The translations under genes were made by a program, and so were the position numbers. Source: Tenodera sinensis (Eukaryota; Arthropoda; Insecta; Mantodea; Mantidae). Taken from it: a stretch of 64,000 nucleotides of DNA. Location of the stretch: NCBI GenBank assembly GCA_030765045.1, contig CM060964.1:321912013-321976012 (forward strand), given 5' to 3'. Below, piece after piece: positions 34,191 through 46,218 of this stretch; position 1 is the stretch's first letter, and each line of letters starts with the position of its first letter. Under the pieces are notes generated by a model. That model saw nothing but the letters and a program-made list of their open reading frames with translations, was not told where the DNA came from and did not search any database.

Positions 34191-35760
34191 GTCTGATGAA
34201 AAGAGTAGTTTTCAGGTCAGGGTGCTTCTGTGGCCTGGACAGATAAATATGGGACCTGTCCATTTTACACGGCGGGAATGGTGACATTACACGACTTAGT
34301 TATGCTTCTGCACTAGTTCCCCCTGCCTGCCATCCACATTCATTCATCAGACAGGTAGTATATCAGTTAATAGTTTATGACTATTAATAAAGAGTAACAG
34401 TGTATTTAGGAAAACTTTCTCCAAGATTTTCAATAGTGGAGATGTAATGGTAAACTACAACACTCGGGAAATGCACACCCACTTGGCAGATTGCTATGGC
34501 AACTAAAGAAGGCTTCAAAACAGCTTTTTGGTGAGAGAATCTGAGGGGTACAGTGTAACAGCGGACTGCTGTTTGACGGAAGCGCTCGTTGACATGTAAA
34601 TTCAAGCGTCCGACTGCACGTGTCACAGTGGACTTCAATGAAACTGTGCAATTCATTATTGCTTAGTGCTTTTTTTACCATAGCGTAAAACATTTCCCAA
34701 CTACCACCAAGAGCTTCGGTATTTCTATACATGCCGCGCTTTTTCTGCTGTGCTATTTGTGCCAGTCACTGCGCATTTAATACCGTCTCCCATGACAGAC
34801 GCCCATCTGCAGTAACGTTAGATTTACCACTGCTCCCAATGCAATTCCTAAGGTTATCTCATTTACTTTACTCAATTTTTACTCATTTTCTGAGGACAAG
34901 TATGAAAGAAACTCCCACGTATTTTAATATAAAACCATGGAGTAAAGTATTACCTCTTCTGTCATCGCTGTAGCAAGCTTTTATTCACATCTGAAAATTA
35001 ACATAACCTCAATTTTAATTTCCGACAGCATACACATCCTCCGTTCTTATAACTCCAGCGGTTTAGTTGTAAACATACTCTTATGACATGGAGCTCATAA
35101 TATTCGGAAGGTCCTAACAAAACGCGTTCAAGGTAAATAAATATTAGCAATAAATGTAATTGGAGTATTAGTTCGACTCCAATTATGTTAATTTTGCCCT
35201 TCACTGTTATGTAGGCCTACATCGCCTACATATTCAGAACACTCGTACATTTGCAATACGAAACTAGAAGGCGTTCGGCAATCTCTGTAAACTACAAAAT
35301 TATTCGATAGTACCCATGTACCCATCAGCCATCAACTTTACATGTTGAAGATGTTGAACGTGTTGGAACTGTTAAATTCGCTTCCCAGAATATTTATCGA
35401 CACAAGAGATTCGCTTTGCTTTACCGATTATATTGTCGTGCTCACAGAGTATACGTGCCTCAAAGAGATAGTAGCCTTAGGACACCAATAGCAGATTTCA
35501 CAGATAATGTGGTACATTATGATAGTTTTCATTCAGTAGACGCAATCAAAAAGATCCGAGGAACAATGAGGAAATGAAAACTCGCCAAATCATTTCTTAC
35601 AACGCTTCAGAAAAACTCTATAAATAGGCCCACTTCCGTATAGTTAATGGTTGTAAAGTTCAGTATGATGAATGGTTACTAAAACTTGTCAAACATTTAA
35701 ATTAGCGGCTTAGCGCCTTCAGTACGCTATGCTAATCTTGTTAATTACGTACAAAGACCA
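34191..35760. other. Unassigned region, less AT-rich
   Basis: Base composition is more even than around it. Two overlapping minus-strand frames (34384-34656 and 34430-34732) and a plus-strand Cys-containing frame (34731-34973) lack recognisable domains. As the ASCIZ 5' end probably lies nearby, promoter or UTR sequence is possible. No exon can be supported. Confidence 0.4.
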
Positions 35761-35951
35761 CCAAAGAAAATCTCTCTGCCCCTCTGGTCTATGTCACATT
35801 ATTTATCGTTGTACGAAGGCGTGGCCTTTTCATCGGTTGCTTTAGGCAACGTACTCTCGCACCGTTGCGTAAAGGAGACAATGAAATGGCCATAGCTTCG
35901 TACAACGATAAATAATGTGACAGACCGAAGGTGCAGCGAGATTTTCTTTGG
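35761..35951. repeat. Foldback inverted repeat next to the putative ASCIZ start
   Basis: Arms of about 74 bp (35761-35838 and 35878-35951) are close reverse complements with outer ends CCAAAGAAAATCTC and a shared core CACATTATTTATCGTTGTAC. The loop is about 39 bp. No clear target duplication was found. It lies 16 bp inside the proposed first intron of ASCIZ. Confidence 0.8.
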
Positions 35952-35967
35952 CGATGTCTGTACATAC

Positions 35968-35985
35968 CTTGTCGTTGTGCAACAT
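35968..35985 (-). CDS. ASCIZ: Possible ASCIZ first coding exon (6 codons)
   Basis: The minus strand has ATG and five further codons (MLHNDK), then a strong donor AAG|GTATGT at 35967. An in-frame TGA lies 33 bases upstream of the ATG. The phase is 0, which matches the phase-0 start of the exon at 24102 and would give MLHNDK then IPTEEL. It sits in the least AT-rich part of the upstream region. The evidence is positional only, the ATG context is weak, and another initiator is possible. Confidence 0.35.
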
Positions 35986-36019
35986 GTAAATTATAGCTCG
36001 TGAACACTTCGTTACTCAT

Positions 36020-38264
36020 ACGGAACTCTAACCAATAAAACCCAAATTAAGTAGCATGCTACAATGCCAATGTTCACACCTGTAGATTCAAATAAGAAAA
36101 TTGGCAATAATAGAGTAACTCGGTTCCTAAGCAATGCAAAACAATAATTTTCTAATACAATATTTAGTATACTTCACTCCTATATTTCATACTCCACAGT
36201 AATTGCTTGACTTTGGACATTTTTACCTATCACTATTATGTCCCTTGATGAATGGCCATGGTGTTTGAAAGCAGAAATTCTGGAAACTTTGTTGAGAATT
36301 ACTTTCCTTATAATTTGGTTGTATGAAGTCATTTGTCTCAAAGAAAATGCCTTATGTGTTTCGAGGCTTTGAAATTCCAAAGCGGTTGCATTTTCAATGT
36401 CCGTGTTCATCATTTAATTTTTTTTTTTTTATGATACAAAGGACTTCCCCTACGAGATATGTAATAGCAATCAAAATTGTAGGATATTACAGGAAGTGTA
36501 TATTTTAAAAAATTATAAATTGGTTTTTGAATAAAACCAAATTATCTCCTTTCCGATATGACACAACGTTGGAGGACGTTAATTTAAAAAAAAAAAAAAG
36601 TTATCTCCGAAGTAATGAGCACATGTTTTGGTGAAGACTGTACTTGGCGGCAGATAATGAAATGCTTGCTCAATCTGCTTAACACTACTCGTTATCTCAC
36701 TGACAAAACGCAGAGTTGCCAACATGAGTCTAACAAACACTGACATCCTTATGTGATTAAATTATTAATTATTTGCAGAATATCTGTATAAATAAATTAT
36801 AGGAGGCAGAAAAAGTCACGAGATGGCATCGTAGGCTCAATATTCCTCGTTAGAATCTCGGGCATAGCCTTGATTCTTTTTGTTTGACTGCATAATCCTC
36901 CATGTGTTCATATCATGTCTTGGAAATGACCTCTTGTGAAATATGAGAAAGAAAATGTGTAACCAGTTGTTTATTTTCATAATAACTCATATTGATAAAA
37001 TATATATTCCGAACTACCTGTATCTTAATTCCGATTAATGTTTTGCGAAATAATTTCAATACATGCATAATGATAATGTTCAAGTTTGCGTTATATGTAT
37101 GGTTTTCTATCCTGTTTCCTTTCTATTCAACACATTATTAACCAAACATGAGCACAGAGCTCTAGTTTGTTTAACTCCTATGATTACTTACAATTAAAAT
37201 ATCATTGTATTATTCATTTTAAAAACTTTCTTATTTATGTTTAAAATTGTCATTTTATACACTTCTAAGCTGTCTGTGTCTTTACGAAAATCCTAAAATA
37301 GGATAGATATCCAACACCTGTATTTTCTCTCTTAGTTTGTTCCAGTTGATTGCCGAGTTACAAGTTGATCCACAATCACTGTTAACGATAACCAGAACGA
37401 AAACGCTGAAGTACATGTATTAAAATGGGAGTGTTCATAAGGGATTTGGAAAGAAGTCTTGGCTAATTTTTAACTTGCTCATTACTTAGCACGGCATCTT
37501 AGGTTCATATTGTGCATATTAGACTTTTCGCTGTAGAAATTATTCGAGGTGACGGTGCCACGAAACAGCCGCTAGGGCTTTACCTACTCGCAAGCTAGTA
37601 AATATAGCATTGGTCTGTTAGAAACAAATGAAATACCAATTCACAATTTCGACTTCCGCTTTGCTATTGACATGCTGATCGATAATAGGCATTCTCCTTA
37701 CCGGGCGGTAGTGAAGCCAAATGTTGAGTGCTACCTTCAATCCCGTTCTCGTTTCCTGTTTGGTTACCACTAAGGGGTGGTTGTGAACCAGGCGTAATTC
37801 ACTCATATCAGTATTTGTACAATAAATATATATGCCCGTTTCATTATACTTTTCAGTCTGTTAAGTATCAACACTTCACATATTTTAAATTACATTAATA
37901 AGTAAACACTGCAATACTAACCACACCAGAAACTACAAACGGTTGCACCAAGCTATATATTACTCGTGGATAATAGAAATCATGCTCACCATAACCTATT
38001 TCTTTCAACAAATAAGTATAGAATTGCAATAGGAAACAACTGTTTCACAAGTAAATCATCAACGTCTTCAAGAGTTCCATGATATGTATTTGCAGAACCA
38101 AACTAAATTTATATATAAAATATATAAATGTGTTGAAATATATAATGGAAATTGTAATGAATTCCTATAAAACAGGATAATCATGTTCTGACTGCTATCA
38201 AACACCCAAGTGGTATTTGCTAAGAATGTTCACCAAATGAAACATTTAATAGACTGTATTGATA
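36020..38264. other. Spacer without recognisable genes
   Basis: AT-rich with short frames. A segment near 37290-37335 resembles 16045-16120 (CTTTAYGAMAAYCCTAAAAT core), suggesting an old repeat. Nothing else is supported. Confidence 0.45.
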
Positions 38265-38275
38265 TCATCATCATC

Positions 38276-38328
<53 letters not shown>

Positions 38329-38340
38329 CGTCATCATCAT
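38265..38340. repeat. (CAT)n microsatellite
   Basis: Uninterrupted apart from single CTT, CAC and CGT units. Confidence 0.97.
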
Positions 38341-38531
38341 GTGCAGGCTAAAGTTATGACGAGAGTAATAAGCCTGCAAAGCTGTGATTTTTACATAAAA
38401 TTGACTACTTGCTAGATAATCATATTTACAAATACTGAAATTGATTATAATCCATTTAAAAATTATTATCTAATAACTTAACAAGCTACGCCTGTGCAGG
38501 TGTTTCGAATCCAAGCAAAGTGAAATGGTGT

Positions 38532-38672
38532 GAAACTGTTGTATTGCTGATAGCGGTCTAGTCAATGACAAAACGGGTTTACATTTATGTAATAACAAGG
38601 ATTTGAGCTCGCGACCTTGGGATCAGCAGGCCAGCGTCTAACTATCTGAGCCACCCAGACCGACAGATACAA
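38532..38672 (-). mobile_element. tRNA-derived SINE fragment
   Basis: The minus strand shows a tRNA-like head, box A as TGGCTCAGATAGTTAGACGC and box B-like GAGCTCAAATCC. It is unlike the SINE family elsewhere in the window. Acceptor pairing is not preserved and there is no terminator-like context of a real tRNA gene. Confidence 0.6.
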
Positions 38673-39001
38673 AAGAGGAATGCAGAAGAACAGGTACTCA
38701 GATGATTGAAACCCTTGTAAAACAGAGGACACCAACATCGTGTTCTTCTCTGAGGGGATGCTTAACCTGTCGGAGCCGCCATGGCTTTAAGAGCATGCAG
38801 CTTCATTTTTTTAGAGTTGGCCAATGTGGAACCGACCTCAGGAGGGTATCCTAAACCCATAATCAGATGCACCTTTAATGTCACGAACAACATCTGTGGT
38901 GGTGGCCTTTACTGAAAATGAAGCATAACGTGAACAGCAGAGTTAACCGTGTTTTAAATTCTTGTATTGGGCTCTCCACATAAAACGCTAATTTGATTAC
39001 A

Positions 39002-39516
39002 GTTCAGCTAAAGTGTTGTGTACAACTTGCCTATAGTAGTACCGAACAAGATGACTCCTAAATAACGTCTGAGACACAGGACATGACTACGAGAAGTGCA
39101 TCTCCTATGTTAATCGTTGGAAACATAAGGTGGCTACTGGGGCCTCGCGGTGGGGTGACCGCGGAACTAAACAGAAAAATCGTGCTCCCAAATGCCGGTG
39201 GCTCCTACAACTGTATTTTTCATTCCTCTTTGGCTGCCAGTCTCAGCTGATTAAATGTTCTAAAGTCATATCCCTACCAATGACGCACTACGTTCAATAC
39301 GTGCGCGTCTATAGTTGTGATTACAGTTTTTAAGATTGCTGCATATTATTAAAGCTCACGTAAAATAACATACTTCTGTTCAGCTAAATCATTCTGTACA
39401 ACTTACCTATGATAGTACCGAACAAGATGGCTCCTATATAACGTGTGAGGCACAGAACATATGACTACGAGAAGTGCATCTCCTATGTTAAATGTTGGAA
39501 ACACAAGGTGACTATT
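39002..39516. repeat. Local direct duplication of about 135 bp
   Basis: 39002-39136 and 39378-39516 are about 85% identical (shared ACTACGAGAAGTGCATCTCC and AGTACCGAACAAGATG). The 240 bp between them are not duplicated. Terminal direct repeats of a miniature LTR element are one reading; a segmental duplication is another. Confidence 0.75.
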
Positions 39517-39814
39517 ATTACACTTTCAGGTTAATTTTACCTGCTGTATGGTTAGTTGCGAGATCAATAAGGCACTCCACTGACGTAGCCCGAGAGCCGC
39601 GCTTAGGCTCTAAGCTAGCAGGGCAAGGCTTGATCGGGCAAACCCTGCCAGTAAGTTTTCTTGGAACACAGACTGGTTGCCCAAAATGTAGCTGTGTTGT
39701 GTCACTGGGGCAGTAGGGCAAAGAAAGACCATTATGTAGTCAAACAGTGACCTTTAAGGGAAAATCCTGATTACAAAAATGTATCGCAAGGACCCCTTGT
39801 TGACAAAAGCTGTA

Positions 39815-40063
39815 TGTTGTTGTTTAATGCCTGGCATCTGACAATAAAGCCATTAGCTCTCGTGCACTCCAGTATTTTTCTATGGTGGACCCGGGAGGCA
39901 CACTGAACAATTTTGTAGATGTTCTCAGTCATTCGGGTCCGGAGGACCCAATGACAAACAACACGTGCGGCTCTCCACCCATACTGGGGGTTTTGTTTGA
40001 GTGAACGACGTAACCACCATAACAATTAAAAAACTGGTGTTCTCTTAAAACCGGTTACATATG
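39815..40063. repeat. LINE 3' end (reverse) joined to repeat R4
   Basis: 39815-39885 is the reverse complement of the LINE 3' terminal sequence found at 15676, 21600 and 49600. 39890-40063 matches 49400-49556, with ACTGGGGGTT, CGACGTAACCACC and GTGTTCTCTTAAAACCGGTT as landmarks. At 49 kb the same two modules occur in the opposite relative arrangement. Confidence 0.65.
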
Positions 40064-40936
40064 GCAGTGTGTTCTTATCAATGTTCCACCTGAAATTGGG
40101 CTTTATGGATAATTTTGTGAAAGCAAAATTTGTTGCTTAAAATTTGAGCCTTGCACAGAATAAAATGATCCGATAGTTGGAACGCATCTGCTTTTACTCA
40201 TACGCCACCGAAGTTCTGTTTGTCAGAGCGTTCCCCATTAATATACTTTGAACATACTTAAGTTATAGTAACTAAAGGAACACAATTTTCCATTCGCATA
40301 TTTTAATTCCAACTTTTTCGCCTCGCTTTGTCGTTTGGAAACTGTGAAAGAAAAGTAAGATTAGCAAGTATTTCTTAAAAAAGTACTGGCGAAGAGAACT
40401 TTGAAACAAGATGTAAGTTTAAGCTGTTGATGAACATGATTACTTTCTTTTCACTCTCAGTGCAGGTTCAGTGTTTTAAAACCTGGAACTAATATTCAGC
40501 GCATGGTAGGTACAGGTGGAGTTTTAGCAATCGTACTTACGAATGAACGGCTAATTCCTTTCACGATATTCTCATTGCAATCAAAGCTGCAAAATTAATG
40601 GGCTATTTCCGTTTATTTTAGGAAATGCATTTCACTTGTTCTTTACGATCTGAATCACCCAAACTTTTCAAAATATAATGACAACTAAGCCCCCTCATGC
40701 TGGCCTCTGATTCCCGAGGTCTTGGATTAAAAAAACTCTGCTAAGGGCAATAGTTTTTTTTATCCTTAGCATGGCTTCCTTCAAAAGGAAAGTAAAGACA
40801 GCAGGTAGAAGAATCTTAAGCCTGATATATGCCTATGTGCAAAATTAAGCAGTCTTTCACGCCCGATATCAGGTGGTACGTTGACAACGTCCATAAATAA
40901 AAACTGAATTATCCACTTTTGTGTATTCCAACCAAG
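40064..40936. other. Spacer, nothing recognised
   Basis: No coding or repeat signal stands out by eye. Confidence 0.45.
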
Positions 40937-41182
40937 AATGTCGGCAGACTTTTTTCCAGGGGAGGGCCAAATGTTGGAATTTTGCAATCAAGATAATATT
41001 AATTCATTATTTTGTTGGCAAAAGTTATAGTATTTGTTGCGTATAACCGTATTAATTTGTGCTCATTAAAATTGTTCTTTACATTAAAATTAAAATAATA
41101 GTTTAAGAGTCAGCCCATTAAGTTCACTAATTCCCAAGGGGGGCCATGGGTCCCCCTTTCCCCCCCTTCGCGACGCCCATGT
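40937..41182 (+). repeat. Dispersed repeat R3, copy 1
   Basis: About 245 bp closely matching 45218-45465. It starts GTCGGCAGACTTTTTTCCAG and ends in a G/C-run segment followed by TTCGCGACGCCCATG. The interior is AT-rich and non-coding. A short reverse piece of its start (GTCTGCCGACGTTCATG) recurs at 47041. Confidence 0.85.
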
Positions 41183-41237
41183 CTTCAAGGTGAATAATGA
41201 GAACCATAATGATAATAGTAATAACAGTAACGATGAT

Positions 41238-41610
<373 letters not shown>

Positions 41611-42148
41611 GAACAGTAATAGTAATAATGATGATAATAAATAAATAACAACTAGACTAACTACCTTAATTCTGGAGCCTATGATCCTCACATCTTGCTG
41701 CTATAGCGCATGCGCAGACGCGAGTATAAACCTAATGGAGATATTGAAATCCGCTAGATTGGCAAGGTTTTAAACCAAGTGTTAGATTTTTTCAAAAAAT
41801 AGATTCCTGTTCTTATACTCAACACATGCCTGACTTTCGATCTGTATTTCTTTTATGAATTGGATTTAACACGTGAATATGTGCATCTTTGTATTTTTCC
41901 TGTCAAACAATTGTGTAGTATGTATATTTGAACAGTCAAATATTGGACATTAATCAAAGGAAATACAATAGTTTGCCACACGATCTTGCATACGATTTTG
42001 TTCTTGCACACAGAGTTGAGAATGTGTATATGCTTATGTGTATGTGAAACGGCCCCGTGCCGTTCACGTGCAGCCCATATTAGGTAAGCACACCTAGGTT
42101 AGTGTGAGTATATGAACAGCATGACAGGGACCTGTGTTAGAGACTCTA
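41611..42148. other. Spacer, nothing recognised
   Basis: No exon or element is seen before the inverted-end transposon at 42149. Confidence 0.45.
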
Positions 42149-42974
42149 TACTCTGTTCATCTAGAGATTAGAGGAGACGTAAACAAAGCCACGTGCGTTT
42201 TGACCACAGCGCGCCCTCTTGACGCTTTCGCCGTCTAAATAGTCCCTATAAGAAATACTGTTACTGAGGTCTGAATTGTCACTTAATGTTTGCTAAAGCA
42301 TGAACTAAGTGTGCTAAGCATAGTTAAAGTGCAGGAATACGCAGTTAAGTGAATCTGTAACCAGCCTAATTCAATCTGCGCGCGCATTATTCAGTATGAA
42401 AGAGAAATATCCCGAACTTGCTATAGAAGACGTGATGAAATTAACATCCGAGTTTACCGGTGTGTCAGTTGCAAGTATTTACAACACACGCAAAGAAAAA
42501 TCATCAGTTGGTGAATATCCCAGCCAGAAGCTTCCACGTACCAGATAAATGGTGGATGTAGTTTTCGACGAATTTGTGAGTGTGAGATCTGCAATCCGTC
42601 GAAAAGTTCAATTTTTTGTTAACAATGAACCTCCACCTTAAACAAAGTGCTGTTGGCAGTTAACTCTGAACCGATCTTCCAGATTTAAAAGGAACTTCCC
42701 TCCTCAAGCTGCTTCTGGAGATTGGTTTCGAGATTGTGAGCAGGAAATGAAAAAGTATTATTGTGGACAGAGATGACATAAGTAGCAGTTAATTTCCATG
42801 AGCGACATGTTATTTGGATCAAGTAAATATATCCTTTTAGTAGTGTAAAGTGCATATTATATCTATGCGTAGCGGTAGGTAACCGTGTTGCGTCATTGTG
42901 AAAGCACGTGGCCGCGGAGTGATACAAACCGGTGCTTTGTTTATATCTCCTCTAATCCTTTGATGAACAGAGTA
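42149..42974 (+). mobile_element. Tc1/mariner-type deletion derivative
   Basis: Inverted ends of about 40 bp (TACTCTGTTCATC outermost) with TA on both sides (42147-42148 and 42975-42976). At 42396-42547 a short ORF begins MKEKYPELAIEDVMKL. After one stop, FDEFVSVRSAIRRKVQFF follows, resembling the DNA-binding N-terminus of insect Tc1/mariner-group transposases. The catalytic part is missing, so the copy is non-autonomous. Confidence 0.75.
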
Positions 42975-43154
42975 TATGTACTCCTACCATCAATAACCAG
43001 ATATGTGCAAACAATGTCTCAACGCTTTCTCCACTTTTACAAATTGATGCAGGTATAATTGCTTGGTCAAAATATATTTACTGGAGTTGAATAAACATAC
43101 TTGTATAATTTAGAAGCCTAAATACAGTAGTATATTTGTAACTGTTAAGTTCCA

Positions 43155-43664
43155 TCACATATCTCTGTCTCCACTTCGTCTTCGGCCACTGGGCCTACGG
43201 CGTCTTCTTCTTGAGCAACTTCTACGCCTCCTTCTCGAACAACTTCTCCTTCTCCTTCTTCTTGAACAACTTCTCCTCCTCCTCCTTCTTCTTGAACAAC
43301 TTCTCCTTCTCCTTCTTCTTGAACAACTTCTCCTCCTCCTCCTCCTTCTTCTTGAACAACTTCTCCTTCTCCTTCTTCTTGAACAACTTCTTCTCCTTCG
43401 TGAACAACTTCTCCTCCGGCTTGACGATCTTCTGCTCCGACAAACGGAAATTACAACTTTTATAGAGCCCCGATCTTTTAATATCTTTATAAACTTTTTC
43501 CTTTGGTTTTCATCCATAGTAAACAGTTTCTCTTCGTTCGTGTCAGTTGGACAGCTCATAAGAGTTCTCGACACATCGTCGAACGCTCTTAGCATACACT
43601 GCTTTTTATGGATATTTCCTTTTTTAACCCTTTTTCTGATTTCGGGTGCCGCTGGCCTCCCCAT
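43155..43664 (-). CDS. Protamine-like Arg/Ser/Cys repeat protein (candidate gene)
   Basis: ATG at 43664-43662 opens a 169-residue frame, and the frame stays open about 30 codons further upstream without another ATG. Residues 1-70 are non-repetitive and basic (MGRPAAPEIRKRVKKG at the start, MDENQRKKFIKILKDRG further on) with no domain I recognise. Residues 75-165 are runs of 3-8 Arg separated by eight SCS blocks, ending SGRRRSGDRDM. Alternating Arg clusters and Cys are typical of protamines, the sperm chromatin proteins, so a role in sperm DNA compaction is inferred from composition only. No intron is evident. The repeat is also a minisatellite with other frames open, so a chance ORF remains possible. 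Confidence 0.5.
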   Translation of the reverse strand: MGRPAAPEIRKRVKKGNIHKKQCMLRAFDDVSRTLMSCPTDTNEEKLFTMDENQRKKFIKILKDRGSIKVVISVCRSRRSSSRRRSCSRRRRSCSRRRRRRSCSRRRRRRRRSCSRRRRRRSCSRRRRRRRSCSRRRRRRSCSRRRRRSCSRRRRRRPSGRRRSGDRDM

Positions 43665-44574
43665 TTTCGTATAGAATTTAGATTTTCGTATAGAATTTAG
43701 ATTTTCGTTGCGAATTAGATTACTTGAAGAATTTTGCTTTCCCTTGGAAACCACACCAAATGTTGAAATGCTATGGCAACGTGTATTTCAGTTGAACAAA
43801 AGCGAGTGAAACATACTGAAAGCAAAAGTCCCACCGAACCAATGTACAAAAGCTAAAGTACCTACTATATTTATATTCCTATATAGTTAAATGAGTAATT
43901 CTTACGATTTCGATCAAATTTTGTTTTCAGAAAGGGTTTTGCTTATTAAGTTTATCTATATAGGCATCATTCCCGAAAAAACAACAACAGCGCAATTTTA
44001 CGAATAACAGTCACAATTACTCTAAACCTTATTTTGGCCATAATTTCTCTTTTAATGGGCCAGTTTCAACAAACAAGCCAGGATATTAAAGGTCTCGTCA
44101 TGGAAACAGCTCCAACAATTAGGATAAAAATTCATATTTAGCTAACATTTTGCTTTTCAAGTTTATCTAAATAAGTAGATAAACGATTAATCAAAAGGAA
44201 AAGAAAAGAAAATCCGAGCGAAGCTCGGTCACCCAGGTACTGTAACATAATAGAATGATCGCATTGCATCTGTAATATTCACTACACAAATAAGATGCGT
44301 TTAATTTTTGTAATGAATATCTCCTTTGAACTTCAATGGAATAAACAGTAGCCTACCCTACTAGTTAATAAACAACAAATATTTCAAATGTGGTCAAATT
44401 CGACCACATTCACTTTTACAAACAGATAATGATCAATGCTTTATTGTTAAGTATTGCTTTGCAACCTACAGGAAAATTAGTTTAATTTTTTTCGGAAAGC
44501 TGTCGCTTAATTGTGATGAAAAACCAAGAGTTTGTGCAGTTACGCTACCGATAGTCAAGTGTTTCTATCGCGTT
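43665..44574. other. Upstream flank of the protamine-like ORF
   Basis: Contains a short tandem duplication (TTCGTATAGAATTTAGATT twice, 43667-43703) just before the ATG. Nothing else is recognised up to the R2 copy. Confidence 0.5.
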
Positions 44575-44850
44575 TACTTTTTCCTTTCTCTGTCACGTAT
44601 GCATAGTAAAGTTAGTATGGTATCTATTGCATTCCATCCAAAAATTTATATCGAGATTTCACCGGAAATACATGTTTTGAGACTCCATGAATAAAAAAAG
44701 CAGCTGTTTTAGAAAAGTGTCTGTCTGTGAACAGCATAACTCCACCCAGACTAATCCAGGACCCTCTAGAAGGTCCAGACTATTCTTTACATAGAAAGCT
44801 TTAATTTTTTCAAAAATGGCTCTGACGATTTTGATTAAAATCAAATGACA
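44575..44850 (+). repeat. R2 repeat, copy 3 (short)
   Basis: Matches 14330-14640 with a large internal gap: CATTCCATCCAAAAATT, TTTCACCGGAAATACATGTT, ACAGCATAACTCC and GACGATTTTGATTAAAAT. Confidence 0.8.
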
Positions 44851-45217
44851 GTAGACCATAGTACATTGAGAAAATGCAGTCAGTTGCTCCCAGATTTTCA
44901 GCTTTCTTTACATTAAATAAGTTAGATTGATATACTGTTTTTTATAATTGCCTAAAATACTGTATTCGGTGATATAAAATATTATTACTAAAACGTTATA
45001 CATGGAACTATACCAATTTAAATATACGATCTCAATGGGACAACATAACCTAACATTTACCTACATGTCAAATGAATATCGATATCAGTGCAAAGAATAA
45101 CAACGCACATACGACACAACATACATAGTTTGATAGCTTATTTAATGATTTATAAGTTTATAACACTGCAATCCCCTCCACTTAAAGCTTAACTTGCAAG
45201 ATACAATAATAACATGA

Positions 45218-45465
45218 ACGTCGGCAGACTTTTGTTCCAGGGGAAGGCCAAATGTTAGAATTTTGCAATCAGATAATATTAATTCATTATTTTGTTGCGA
45301 AAAGTTATAGTATTTGTTGCGGATAACCGTATAAATTTGCGCTAAACAGAAATTGTTCTTTACATAAAAATTAAAATAATAGTTTAATAGTCAGCACATT
45401 AAGTTCATTAATTTCCAAGGGGGGGCCGCGACCCTCCCTTGCCCTCCCTTCGCGACGCCCATGAT
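45218..45465 (+). repeat. Dispersed repeat R3, copy 2, abutting the GDE1 promoter
   Basis: Close match to 40937-41182 with small indels. It ends at CGCGACGCCCATG, only about 155 bp before the GDE1 start codon. Confidence 0.88.
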
Positions 45466-45619
45466 TCCAACGGACACAACACTCGTGCACGTATCGCAAG
45501 ACTTCAAAATTACATGTGGTCTTCATGCGTATTGTATCATTTAGATCTCTAGTATATTATTGTTCTATGGGCGTCAATAAAGCAACAACAACTACAACGG
45601 GGGACTAAATGTAAACAAC

Positions 45620-45946
45620 ATGGCAGCTTTATTAAAAGTAACGTGGAGTTGTTTGCAGGCGTGGTTTTTCATTTACGGGACGTGGCTGTATTTCAGTACG
45701 TTATTTTGTTCCTCCGTATCCCTAGGAGGCCTGGGTTTAGTTTTGCTGTTCCTTATGATTCGTTTTGGAAGGATACCACCACCAGACCCGGAGGTGGTGG
45801 AAGAAGTTCTTGGAGTAGATCCTCTTACTGTGGAGCAGAATGACGTAAAAGAGACTAATAATAGCGAGAAGTATATTATGCGTAGTATTGCACATAGAGG
45901 TGCCGCATTTGATGCTCCGGAAAACAGCATAAGCGCAATAAAACTG
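45620..45946 (+). CDS. GDE1: GDE1 first coding exon (glycerophosphodiester phosphodiesterase)
   Basis: 109 codons from MAALLKVTWSCLQAW to the donor AAACTG|GTAAGT (45947), phase 0. A hydrophobic segment (about residues 10-48, ending GLGLVLLFLMIRFGR) is the membrane anchor. The catalytic domain begins at about residue 88 with IAHRGAAFDAPENS, holding the first catalytic His and the PEN motif of the GDPD family. GDE1 cleaves glycerophosphodiesters such as glycerophosphoinositol and N-acyl-glycerophosphoethanolamine, with the active site on the lumenal or outer side in studied mammals. The ATG follows AAACAAC and is the first in the frame. The gene is divergent from ASCIZ. Confidence 0.92.
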
Positions 45947-46218
45947 GTAAGTGTTTTTTTCAGTTTTTCAAAGCTGATGAGTGAAATTTTACAATGCAGT
46001 GCCCATCGTCAGGTATTTGCCTCAGCACATTGAGATAAGAATTCAGTTCATTGGCTAAAGCGGCACAAAAGCTTAGGTTCAGTTTAGAGGATGGAAGTTT
46101 AAATTTTCGGCAGGCCAAATTTTCTGTAGTGGTCGTGTTTGTTACATGTGCTAGACACCATTCTAATTCATAACACAGTAATGGTGAACAATCCTGGATC
46201 CAAAGCACTTAACTTTAC

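Noticed and set aside
34384..34732. Two overlapping minus-strand frames with Cys residues
   Set aside because: No recognisable domain and both frames are open over the same bases; neither has splice sites that join to ASCIZ in phase.
34731..34973. Plus-strand frame starting MPRFFCCAICASHC, considered as a THAP or other zinc domain
   Set aside because: Spacing of Cys and His does not fit THAP or C2H2, and no downstream conserved residues follow.
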